A DNA stretch of 64,000 nt, from contig NZ_VJYD01000003.1 in NCBI RefSeq assembly GCF_007341385.1, forward strand, positions 62,001 to 126,000, given 5' to 3'. The notes under the pieces were generated by a model, which worked only from the letters and a program-made list of their open reading frames with translations, was not told the origin of the DNA and searched no databases. Positions 34,077 through 44,200 of the stretch are shown one piece after another (positions within the stretch are counted from its first letter, which is position 1; every line of letters begins with the position of its first letter). This DNA is from Flavobacterium daemonense. GTDB taxonomy: Bacteria > Bacteroidota > Bacteroidia > Flavobacteriales > Flavobacteriaceae. Made by a program: the position numbers and the translations under genes.

Positions 34077-36974
34077 TTTTTTTGAACCGTCAATTACGAT
34101 TGGATCCGTATAAGCAGGTGTAAAAGCAGAGCTAATGGCAAATGCATAAGTTCCAACCGCAAGGCCAGATATCGTCATCGTATTTCCTGTAATGGTATAG
34201 GTTGCATTAGTAGTGTTTGGTCCTTGGCGAAGCAACGTTCCTGAATTTGGCAAATTAGTTAAAGTTATACTTCCGGTTGGAACTGCGCAAGTTGGCTGTG
34301 TGATAGTCCCCACTGTAGGTGGTGCTGGCGGTGCCGGCGGATCAGTAACCATGATTGTGTTTGTTGCTGGTGTTGCGCCATAGCAACCGTTATTGGCATT
34401 ACCATTATAACTGTTTTTGTAATTTACCGTTACTGTTTTACTTCCTGTTGTCAACCATTTTAATGTTACTGTATTGCTAGTTAAACTTCCTGAAACAATA
34501 GAGTAATCCGTATTTAAAGTTCCAGTCACCGTCCATAAATAACTGTTTTGTCCTGCTTGCGTAGTATAAGTAACATTAGTTTGAGTCACAACATCAGAAG
34601 TTGGCTGTGTTGTAAATGTTACTGTTGGCAATGGCTTTACTGTTACTTCAGTTTCAATGGCTTTAAACTCTTGAGCGCAGCCAGTAGTTTGTGCAACAGC
34701 TCTAAAGGTTGTGGTAACTGCTAAATTACTTAAAGGATCATTCGCCGCAGGTTGATATTCGATCAAACCTTGAGTTCCCGGAATTGGAGTCCATGTGTTG
34801 TTTCCGTCAGTGCTATATTCCCATCGTACAACTTTTGTTGGATAAGAATAAGCGGCACCTTGATTCGGAGCATCAAAATTTACCAATTTTAACTTAGGTG
34901 TTGCGGTTCCTTGGCATATTGGTGTTCCTCCCTGTGTTCTTCCTCGGTCTGTGGTAATAACCGAAAAAGACATAGTATTAGAAGTTGCCGGACTTCCTGT
35001 AAGACAAGGAGATGCATTAGAAGTCATTACAACTTTAAAGGCGTCTGTACTTGTTACATTATAGGCAAGATAAGAATTTGAAGTTTCTGTAAGCAAAGTT
35101 GTTCCATTGTACCATTGATAAGTTGGCGCGTTTCCGCCATTGACTGGCTGCGCTGTAAATCGAACATGAGTTCCTTGGCAAATTGTTGAGCTCGATTGGT
35201 CAGACGTAATTGTAACACTAGCAGTTTTGGTTGGATTTACAACCATAGTTATGCTGTTTGAGGTTGCCGGACTTCCTGCCAAACAAGGAGAAGCCGTAGA
35301 TGTCATCACGCAGGTAACAACGTCATTATTTGCTAAAGTAGAACTCGTATAAGTTGCAGAGTTTGTTCCTGTAGTAACATTGTTTAATTTCCATTGATAA
35401 CTAGGAGTTCCTCCGTTTGTTGCAGTCGCCGTAAAAGTTACCGAAGTTCCCGGGCAAATCGGTCCTGAAGGTGAAGCTGCAATATTTACGCTTGCAGTTA
35501 AAATTGGGTTCACAATAATTCTTCCAGTTGCGTTTGCACTGCCGCTTCCGCAAGTTCCACCTGTTAACGGAATACTATAATCATATGTTCCTGCTGTTGT
35601 AGGTGTACCCGAAATTGTAACGGTATTGTTTGCGAAACCTGCGCTAGTTCCTGGAGGTAAATTGCTAGGGGTCCCAATTCCTGTAAATCCTGAAGTAGTA
35701 TGGGTAATTGCTGTCAATGGTGTATTAGCGCATATTGTTGGAGATGAAGATGCGGCAGAAATTGAATTACCAATTGTTATTAATACAGAATTTGAATAAC
35801 TGTTGCAATTAGAACCTGTTACGACTGCCCTGAAGTAAGTGTTTGCAGTAAGCGGACCAATTGTGGTTCCTAATAGTGTAGTACTTGCTGAATTGTTTAT
35901 CTGAGTAGCTGATGTAAATGACGAAGTAGCAGACTTTTCCCAATAAAGGACAGTTCCAGTATTATTTGCAAGTGTTAAATTTGCAGGTGTAGCTCCTGAA
36001 CATATTGTTTGTGGTGATGAAGCAGAACCACCAACAGGTGCAATAGTGCTAAAACTTCTAGGGGTAGAATAGTCGGTTATTGTACAGCTATTATATCCTC
36101 TAACTCTATAGTACAAAGTTCCTGGAGGAAGATCATAAACTGGTGAACTTCCGTTATTGTAGGCTACATCGTAATTTTTATAAATGCCTACGAAATTTGT
36201 AAAATTAATGTCCGTTGCAATGTCCAAATAAAATCCCGTTGCATTATTGACGTTGTTCCATGTTAGCATGGCGTAAGTACATTGTGTATTAGTTGCACCA
36301 GTTGCATTAGGAGTTTGTTTTATTGTAGGGTTGACATTTGAATAAAGGCTTTTTGTAGACGTCGATGCACAACTATTGGTTGCGTAAACTGTAATGTTGC
36401 CACCTTGATTTGGATTTCCAACAGTTACCGTAATGCTGTTTGTTCCCGCTCCTGAATCAATTGACCAACCATTTGGGACTGTCCACACGTAGTTAGTTGC
36501 ATTGGCAACAGGGGATACAGAATAAACTTGATTTGAAATCTTTTCACATTGTGGAGAAGTTCCGGTAATTTCGCCTATTGTGCCTAAAGCATTGTAAACA
36601 GTAATAGTTTTTCTCGAACTTTTAACTTCAGAGCAGCCGCTTTGAGTTATAGAATATATAACATCTGCTGTTCCAGCAGCAATTGCTTTGAATTCACTGT
36701 TTCCGACATTTTGCAAAACTGATGGATTTGAAGAAGTCCAAGTTCCACCTCCCCAGCCATTTGATGAAAAAGTTTGATTAGTTCCAACACACATTTTATC
36801 GGTATTGCTACTTACTGTTCCGGTACTTGCGGTATTACATTGTGCATTTGCACTATTTAAACTAAATCCTAAGAAAAACGCAACAAAAGCAATTTTAAAA
36901 CTAAATTTTTCGGCGCGTATTTTTAAAAAGGGGAATAGGGAAAATAAAAAACTTAAAAGTAATTTTCTAATCAT
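32466..36974 (-). CDS. Giant T9SS surface protein A: Ig/fn3 mosaic plus shared C-terminal module
   Basis: A 1502-residue protein from the ATG giving MIRKLLLSF (an ATG five codons upstream, 36989, is less likely). The extended signal peptide has about 20 basic/aromatic residues before the hydrophobic core and ends NSANAQ. On the minus strand follow a Big_2-like unit (about 36840-36590), an fn3-like unit (36330-36040), Ig-like units with ICxG starts (36040-34960), a TDRG-type Ig unit (34960-34630), a PKD-like unit and a SprB-like unit (34320-34090). The C-terminal 536 residues (34076-32466) are the module shared with four other proteins here, ending in a T9SS type C-like sorting signal (DISGKVLYNK, SNLQSGNGVLIAKV). 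A secreted surface adhesin-like role is inferred; the ligand is unknown. Confidence 0.85.
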   Translation of the reverse strand: MIRKLLLSFLFSLFPFLKIRAEKFSFKIAFVAFFLGFSLNSANAQCNTASTGTVSSNTDKMCVGTNQTFSSNGWGGGTWTSSNPSVLQNVGNSEFKAIAAGTADVIYSITQSGCSEVKSSRKTITVYNALGTIGEITGTSPQCEKISNQVYSVSPVANATNYVWTVPNGWSIDSGAGTNSITVTVGNPNQGGNITVYATNSCASTSTKSLYSNVNPTIKQTPNATGATNTQCTYAMLTWNNVNNATGFYLDIATDINFTNFVGIYKNYDVAYNNGSSPVYDLPPGTLYYRVRGYNSCTITDYSTPRSFSTIAPVGGSASSPQTICSGATPANLTLANNTGTVLYWEKSATSSFTSATQINNSASTTLLGTTIGPLTANTYFRAVVTGSNCNSYSNSVLITIGNSISAASSSPTICANTPLTAITHTTSGFTGIGTPSNLPPGTSAGFANNTVTISGTPTTAGTYDYSIPLTGGTCGSGSANATGRIIVNPILTASVNIAASPSGPICPGTSVTFTATATNGGTPSYQWKLNNVTTGTNSATYTSSTLANNDVVTCVMTSTASPCLAGSPATSNSITMVVNPTKTASVTITSDQSSSTICQGTHVRFTAQPVNGGNAPTYQWYNGTTLLTETSNSYLAYNVTSTDAFKVVMTSNASPCLTGSPATSNTMSFSVITTDRGRTQGGTPICQGTATPKLKLVNFDAPNQGAAYSYPTKVVRWEYSTDGNNTWTPIPGTQGLIEYQPAANDPLSNLAVTTTFRAVAQTTGCAQEFKAIETEVTVKPLPTVTFTTQPTSDVVTQTNVTYTTQAGQNSYLWTVTGTLNTDYSIVSGSLTSNTVTLKWLTTGSKTVTVNYKNSYNGNANNGCYGATPATNTIMVTDPPAPPAPPTVGTITQPTCAVPTGSITLTNLPNSGTLLRQGPNTTNATYTITGNTMTISGLAVGTYAFAISSAFTPAYTDPIVIDGSKKWNGTSWTGNTDPTSNDVLIFAGDYSLNKDIEGCSCTVNNNAKVTIKTGKTMTITNFIHVDSGSLNFENNASLIQTNPDATINTGNISYIRNSLPIRQADFVYWSSPVKGYTLAGVSPATSADKYFTYNGTQWISVARTTEMIVGKGYIIRGPDNYSNTQRQAFTATFTGVPNNGTLSGETVSADKFYLVGNPYPSALDGSKFILDNNNKNLLTGTLYFWTHNTLVVLSGAYQYNADDYASYNVTGGVRTSAITGTTSGNNNEAPTGQIGAGQSFFVGAKAAGTIKFDNTMRSGGTNNSQFFKPATAKTTGTEKHRLWLNMTNDEGAFKQLLVGYVEGATNKIDFGYDGETFDGNKYLDFYSINENTSLVIQGRGLPFSDSDTVPLGYRTTIAGNFTIAIDAADGDLKTQKIYLEDKTTSVIYDLTAGNYTFTTGVGTFQDRFVLRYTNKSLGTGDFENVKDGVLVSIKDKIIKVLSSNENLKEVDIYDISGKVLYNKTKINATELQISNLQSGNGVLIAKVILENGSSISKKIIFQ

Positions 36975-37457
36975 ATTAAATCGTGGCATTTAATTTTTAA
37001 AAATTGTTTTTTTATTTTGTTTTGTTTAACGTTTCTATGCCATAAAATTTTAAAAAAATGAACATCAAAATGAAGCCAAGTAGTCATGTTAAGTGGTTTC
37101 AATCAGGATGTTATGCTGGCATAGCATTTAACCTAACAAAGATATATACATCTACGAGTTTCGAAAAAAGATGGTTTTGGAATGGTCGAATAATCGATGA
37201 AGTGTTTGTATTAATCGTTGAAATGCACATAAAAAATGCACAATCTGTGGAAATTCTTATAAATGCTTAAAAAATATTATAAGAAAAGTCGCAACATATC
37301 AAGTAAAATTGCTAAGTTTTTACAATTTAATAATTGAAAACGTCTGATATACTGCGTTATTCGCAAGAAACGGACATTTGTATAGGAAAGTATTTTCTGA
37401 TAAATGACGACCTTTCAGAAGAAGTTTAATGTAATTGAATTGTAAGAAAAACGGAAG
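36975..37457. other. Gene-free stretch upstream of surface protein A
   Basis: No coding region I can support; a 70-codon frame at 37058-37270 lacks protein-like composition. On the minus strand TATCTTTG (complement at 37137-37144) fits the -7 box, which would give surface gene A a leader of about 150-160 bases. The motif AAATGCCACG sits 8 bases before the chosen start (complement at 36982-36991). Confidence 0.45.
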
Positions 37458-37928
37458 TTATTCTCTCTCAAGTTCTTTTGCTTTTTCATAAACAAAATTG
37501 CTCTCATAACCGCGACGAAGAAGATAGTCGCAGAACTTTTTTCTTTTCTTTAGCAGATTTTTTTCTTGGATGCTGTTCCAGCATTTTTCAGAAAGTTCAT
37601 TGAAGGTAATTTCATATTCTTCGGCCGATATTTCTTTTAATGCCAAATTGATATTTGTGGAAGAAATGTTTCGGAGTTTGAGTTCGTTAGTAATTCTGAT
37701 TTTTCCCCAAGATTTCATGCGATGTTTTCCTCCAGCGAACGAACAAGCAAATCGGGTTTCGTTCAAAAAGTTTCCTTCAATTAGCTGAACCACAATTGAA
37801 TCAATCTCGTCTGCTGTCATTTTTAAGCTGTATAATTTTGAAACAACCTCGTCGTGACAGCGTTCCTGATACGCACAAAAGTGTTCTAATTTCTGTAAAG
37901 CTTCTTTTGGTGTGCAAATTAAATTCAT
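37458..37928 (-). CDS. recX: Regulatory protein RecX
   Basis: The 156-residue all-helical protein has the three tandem three-helix units of RecX: ALQKLEHFCAYQERCHDEVVSKL, the central KSWGKIRITNELKLRNIS, and the ending CDYLLRRGYESNFVYEKAKEL. RecX caps RecA filaments and limits recombination. recA is not adjacent. It sits alone between the divergent surface-protein genes A and B. Its position in the middle of a repeat-rich paralog island is suggestive but may be coincidental. Confidence 0.92.
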   Translation of the reverse strand: MNLICTPKEALQKLEHFCAYQERCHDEVVSKLYSLKMTADEIDSIVVQLIEGNFLNETRFACSFAGGKHRMKSWGKIRITNELKLRNISSTNINLALKEISAEEYEITFNELSEKCWNSIQEKNLLKKRKKFCDYLLRRGYESNFVYEKAKELERE

Positions 37929-38032
37929 ATGGTTTTTCTTGCTTTTTAACTATAAATGCTAAAAATAGTCATTTTGTTGTTAAATTTTATGATAATTTTC
38001 TTCGTTTTCTCAAAAAGAAAATTGCTAAAATG

Positions 38033-38062
38033 TTGTGTGTGTGCGGAATTATAATATTTTTG
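38033..38062 (+). promoter_or_regulatory. Promoter of surface protein B
   Basis: TTG at 38033-38035 and TATTTTTG at 38055-38062, 19-bp spacer. With the start at 38218 this gives a leader of about 150 bases, similar to that predicted for gene A. Confidence 0.75.
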
Positions 38063-38217
38063 TACGATAATATCACGAGCTGAATTCGGTTTGAAAAACA
38101 GGATTTTAGCCTTTGATAATAAGAGTTTTAAAAGCCAAAATTAAAGTATTGCCCCAAATTTGCAATGCAGTTTTGTTTCTTTTTAACGCCAAAAACAAAT
38201 TTAATACCACGCCCTAT

Positions 38218-41200
38218 ATGATTCGAAAACTACTTTTGTTCGTTCGTTCTTTATTTTTTAATTTTTCTAATTCTTCTAAAAAAAGATCTTTTACCCCGAG
38301 TTTAAGGATACTTTGTTTGGGGATGTTTTTTGTTGTTTCGTTTGCGAATGCAGCTACGATTACCGTTAGTTCAAGTACTACTTGGAGTGCTCTTAATCCT
38401 AATTCTACAGACGATATTGTCGTTCGAGGCGGTGCAACATTAACTATTGATGTAACAAATGCAACTTGTGCAAGTTTACAATTAGGAAGAGCAGGGGGAA
38501 ATGGTGCAGAAACTGGTACTTTAACTTTTGCATCTACAGGAAGTCCTTCACTTACTGTATCGGGTGCCGTTCTCATTGGAGGAACATCAACTGGTAATGG
38601 AATTACAGGAACTGTAACATTTACGAACGGATCTACCATGACTGCAGGAAGTTTGCGGTTAGGAGGAAGTAATGGAGGGAACACAGGGACAGTTACAATG
38701 AGTGCTGGAGGAACATTGATTATCGGAGGAAATATAACTATAGGTGCGGATTCGGGTACTTGGACTCCAGGCACAGGAACGGTTATTTTGACAGGAACAA
38801 ATACGCTGCCTGCTACCAAATTCACATCATTTAATAATTTATATATTACAGGCGGAACTACGACAATGGGGACGGACTTAAACGTAACCGGCAACCTTAA
38901 TATTCTTGGTGGTGGCTTAACAGCAAACGGGTCTAAATTGGCAGTTACTGGAAATCTTGTATTTGCCTCAGGTACGACTATGAATTTAGGAAATGTTAAT
39001 ACTCACACTGCGGGAGCACTTGCCTTTGCAAGTAGTTTTCAGACTGGTGGAGTTTGGGGAGGTAGTAACAGTTCAGCAGCAAATAAAAGCGCAACTTATT
39101 TTGGAACAACTGCAACAGGGAGAATTACAGTAAGTGCAGCCTCATGTACTGCAGGTTACTGGTCAGGATTGACAAGTACAGATTGGAATACGCCTTCGAA
39201 CTGGTGTAGTAATGCAGTACCTTCATCATCAACAAATGTTGTGATACCAGCTGGAACACCATTTTCTCCTTCTATTTCTGCATATACAGCATCAGTTAAT
39301 AATTTGACAATTAATGCTTCAGCTGCTTTGACGTTGGTTAGTAATTCTAATACGGTGCTAAACATCAGTGGTAATTTTGTAAGCAATGGAACATTTAGTG
39401 CAAGTGGCTCATTGAGTAAAATTAACTTTGTGGGAGGTAATCAAACTGTTGCTGGTGTCACATATAGTAATTTAACTCTTTCTCCACCATCACCAACAGG
39501 ATCAGGAACAAAAACATTTTCAGCCGCGGTTACTGTAACTAATCTTTTAGCTATTGAAACAAATGTTGTTGCATCGCTGGGAAGTATTCAGCATTATGCA
39601 GGAATTTTAACACTTGGGGGAGCGGGACCGCTTTCGAATTCATGGGGTAGTACAAGTTCTAACCCGGTTGCCACAAATACAAATAATACTTTTTTTGACA
39701 CATCATCGGGTAGAATTAATATTAATGGCAGTATTCCTTATCCTGCGATTGATAATAATTATGCATGGTACGTAAATGGAAATTCGGGTGATATGGCCGG
39801 AACATCTGGAGAGTATGGCAACGCAGCACATACAATACCAGGTTCAGTAACGCTTTCAGCCCCAATAGGCTCAGCTTTTATTAATGTTAAATTTGCAAGT
39901 TATGGTTTGCCTGGCGGAACAAGTCCAAATTTCACGATTGGTTCTTGCCATGCTTTTAATAGCCGTGCTGTAACCACAGGCTTATTGGGTAGCAATGTCG
40001 CAACAGTTCCTCCAGGAGGAGCAGCTTTTAATACTACTTTTGGAGATCCTTGTCAGGGTGTGGTAAAATCATATAATGTAGTGGCGACTTATGCACAGCC
40101 TTTTTGTACAACTGGAGGAGTTCCTCAAATTATTATTAACGGATCTACACCAACAGGAGGAAATGGGACTTACACTTATTTGTGGGAGAAAAGTACTTCT
40201 ACTGATCCTACCACCGGTTATACTGCAGCTTCGGGAACTAACAACGGTGTAAGTTATACAGTTCCAGCTAATACAATTACCGGAACAACTTATTACAGAA
40301 GAACGGTTACATCAGGTATTTATTCTGATGCTACAATTGTTATTATACAAGTAGTAACAGGTGCTCCAACCCAACCTGCAGCAGGATCATTTACTTCTAC
40401 AACTTCTTGTGCAGGTACAACCACCCTTTCAGTTGGTAATAGTGGTTCACTTGGTGGATTGGGAGGATATGTAGAGTTTTATTCCGATTCATGTGGAGGA
40501 ACTGTAGTAGGAACTTCAAATACTATTCCTGCTAGTGTTGTAGTTAGCCCTACAATGGGTAATTTAACTTACTATGTACGATATAAAAATAGTTGTGATA
40601 TGACTGCTGCATGTCAATCTACAACGGTTGCAAACACAACGATGTCAATTTCAGCGGCGTCGAGCGCCACAGATTTATGTTATAGCACTACCGCACAAAA
40701 TGCTCTATTAAATTATTCTGCTACAGTAGGTAGTCCTAATCGTTACAGTATAGTGTGGAATGCAGCTGCATTGGCGGCAGGATTAGTAAATCAAACAGAT
40801 GCTACATTTGCTTTTGGAGCAGGATCTGGAACAATAAACACGATTGCTGTACCAGCCAATGTTCCAGGAGGAACGTACACGGGAACTCTTACTGTTAAAA
40901 ACGCTACGTCAGGATGTGTAAGTTTTATGAATACTTTTACCCTTTTAATAAAACCGTCACCAACCGTAGTAGTAAGCGGTACTACAACAGTTTGTTTAAA
41001 TTCGGCGTCGCCAAATATAACTTTTACAAATCCACAAGCTTTACCAATTACTGTAACTTATAAGATTAATAGTGGAGGGAACCAAATCATAAATTTGGCG
41101 GCAAATACTACAGCAACAGTTGCTGCGCCAACTTCAGTCGCCGGAGTATTTGTTTATAATTTGGTCAGTGCGGTTTATCAATCAGGACCAACATGTTCAA

Positions 41201-44200
41201 GCACACTCGCAAGTTCAGCTACAATAACGGTAAATTCAACACCAACAATTACATTAGCCAAAACAGATGAAACTTGTGCTGCATCTAATAATGGTACTAT
41301 TACGCCATCTATTTCGGGAGGGTTAGCTAATATTCGATATATTAAATTAACCCAAAAATACGTTAATGTAGATGCTTATCAACAAGTTGCAGAAATTGAA
41401 GCTTTCGAAATTTTTACAGGTACAAATGTTGCGCGATCTTCAGTTGGAGCAACGGCTACAGCAAGCTCAGTTTATTCAGCCGCATACCCTGCGTCAAGTG
41501 CTATTGATGGTGATAATTCGGGAGTTAATAATTTTTGGCATAGTGCAACACCAAATACTAACGAATATATTTTAGTTGATTTAAAAGCTGGTAAAAATCT
41601 TGATTATTTAAAAATTTATAATCGTACTGATTGCTGTGCACAAAGAGGTCAAAACATGTTGCTAGAACTTTTAGATGCAAGTAATAATGTAGTGTATTCT
41701 AAAACAATAGATTTGTATCAATCTAATACTGTTACAAATGTTACATTAAATGTCTTAGATGTTTCTTGGTCTGATGGTGGCACTACTTTGAATAGAACTG
41801 GTTTAGATGCCGGAACTTATACTTTGAGTTATGCTGATGGCGCAGGTTGTTCCACTAGTTCACCAGCCAGCATCGGTACAACTTATCCAGATGCAGCTGT
41901 AACTTCGGTGACGGGTCCAAGTTCGATTTGCATTGGCGGTACCGCAACAACTTATACAGCTAATGGAGTTGTTTTAGGAAATGGAACAGGTGCTTGGAAT
42001 AGTACTACTCCATCAGTCGCAACTGTTGATGCTTTTGGAAAAGTCACAGGAGTTTCTGCGGGAACAACTACTATTACATACACGATAACAAGTGGATGTG
42101 GCGGAACGAAATCAGCTCAAATTCCAATTACAGTAAATGCTAATGCAGCTGTATCTTCGGTGACAGGACCAAGTTCAATTTGCATTGGTGGTACTGCAAC
42201 AACTTATACCGCTAATGGAGTTGTTTTAGGAGGTGGATCTGGCGCTTGGAACAGCAGCAGTCCTAGTGTCGCAACAGTTGATACTTCTGGAAATGTTACA
42301 GGTGTTTCGGCTGGAACAACTATTATCAAATACACTATAACAAGTGGATGTGGCGGAACGAAATCGGCACAAATTTCAATTACAGTTAATGCTACTGCAA
42401 ATGCAGGAACAGTTACGGCAGGTATTAGTCCACAATGTATTGGGGGGACAACAACTTATACTGTCTCCGGTCAAGTTTTAGGAGGCGGAACAGGCGGTTG
42501 GACAAGTGATAACACATCAGTAGCTACAGTTGTTGCATCGACAGGAGTTGTTACTGCAGTTTCAGCCGGAACAGCCAATATAATTTATACAGTGAATGGA
42601 GGCTGTGGAAACACAGTGTCGGCATCAAAACCATATACAGTTAATGCTAATGCAAGTGCAGGAACCGTTACAGCGGGAATCACTCCACAATGTATTGGTG
42701 CCACTACGACTTATACTGTTTCTGGCCAAGTCTTAGGAGGCGGAACAGGTAGTTGGGCAAGTGATAACGGAGCAGTCGCTACTGTTAACGGATCTACAGG
42801 AGTTGTAACGGCAGTTTCTGCAGGAACAGCAAATATAATTTATATGGTGACAGGAGGCTGTGGAACTTCAGCTCCAATAACAGCATCAAAACCATATACT
42901 GTTATTGCTAATTCAGCAATAACCTCAGTAACGGGACCAAATTCAATCTGTATTGGAGGCACCGCAACAGCTTACACAGCAAATGGAGTTGTTTTAGGAA
43001 GTGGAACAGGCGCATGGAGTAGTAGTACTCCAACAGTTGCAACAGTTGATGCTTCAGGAAATGTTACCGGAGTTTCGGTAGGAACAACAAATATTACTTA
43101 TACCATATCGAGTGGATGCAACGGTAATGTATTTGCTCAAAAATCGATAACAGTCAACCCGGTTCCAACAGTAGCCGCAATCACAGGAGGCGCAACATCA
43201 GTTTGTGTTGGAGGAACAACTCCAGCATTTGCAAATGCAACACCGTCAGGAGTATGGTCTATTATTAACGGAACAGGTTCAGCAACTATTAACGCATCAG
43301 GAGTTGTTACAGGTGTTACAGCTGGTAATGTAGATGTAGTATATACCGTGACAAACGGCAGTAGTTGTTCAAAAAGTTCAACTACTCCTTTAACAATTAA
43401 TCCAAATTATCCAGCACCAATTGTTGGAACACCATCGCGACCAAGTTGTGCTGCAAATGGAGCTAGTGTATCAATTAGCGGTTTGCCGGCTTCAGGAAAT
43501 TTATTGCAAGATGACGGAACAACCGTAACTACAATTCCATTTACGTCAAGTTCAATAACGGTTTCACAATTAGCGCCAGGGACTTATAAATTTGGTGTTA
43601 ACAACGGTTGTACTGTAACCTACTCGGCGGCTGTTAATGTAGTAGCAAATACATTTACTGGTGGTACTTCTTGGTCATATGGGACACCTCCAACTTCAGA
43701 TGAATACGTAAATTTTGCAAGTGGTACCACTATTAGTACAGATGCGACCTATTGCTCTGTAACGGTAAGCAATGGCGCTGTAGTAACAGTTGCATCAGGA
43801 ATAACCCTAACAGTAACAAAAGGTGTGCATGTGGTGGGTACAGGAAGTAATTTAATTTTTGATGATACTTCAACTTTAATACAGAATAATTCTAGTAATA
43901 CTTTAAATACAGGTACGATTAGATATAACCGATATGCAGGCAAAATTCGCCAGGCAGATTACGTTTACTGGTCATCTCCCGTTAAAAACCAAGTCTTAGG
44001 TGCACTTTCATCAGCAACAGCATCAGATAAATATTTTGCTTTCGATGGTACGAAATGGGTATTTACACCTAAAACTTCATTGATGACTGTAGGTAAAGGA
44101 TATATTATTCGCGGACCTGATACTTACTCAAATACAAGTAAAACTGATTTTACAGGAACTTTCGTAGGAACTCCTAATAATGGTGACTTTACTGGAGAAG

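Noticed and set aside
37058..37270. Open frame of 70 codons upstream of surface gene A
   Set aside because: Composition is not protein-like, no family or signal is visible, and it overlaps the likely promoter and leader of gene A on the other strand.
38113..38217. Upstream extension of gene B by 35 codons
   Set aside because: The extension has no signal-peptide character, and MIRKLLL at 38218 matches the start of protein A.
38214..38894. Antisense frame of 226 codons over the start of gene B
   Set aside because: It mirrors the Thr/Gly/Val-rich passenger of gene B, and the repetitive Pro/Val content is a shadow. Gene B has a promoter and signal peptide.
41893..43165. Regularly spaced direct repeats that might suggest a CRISPR array
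   Set aside because: The repeats are 252-264 bp long, inside one open frame, and encode Ig-like domains; there are no short repeats with unique spacers and no cas genes.
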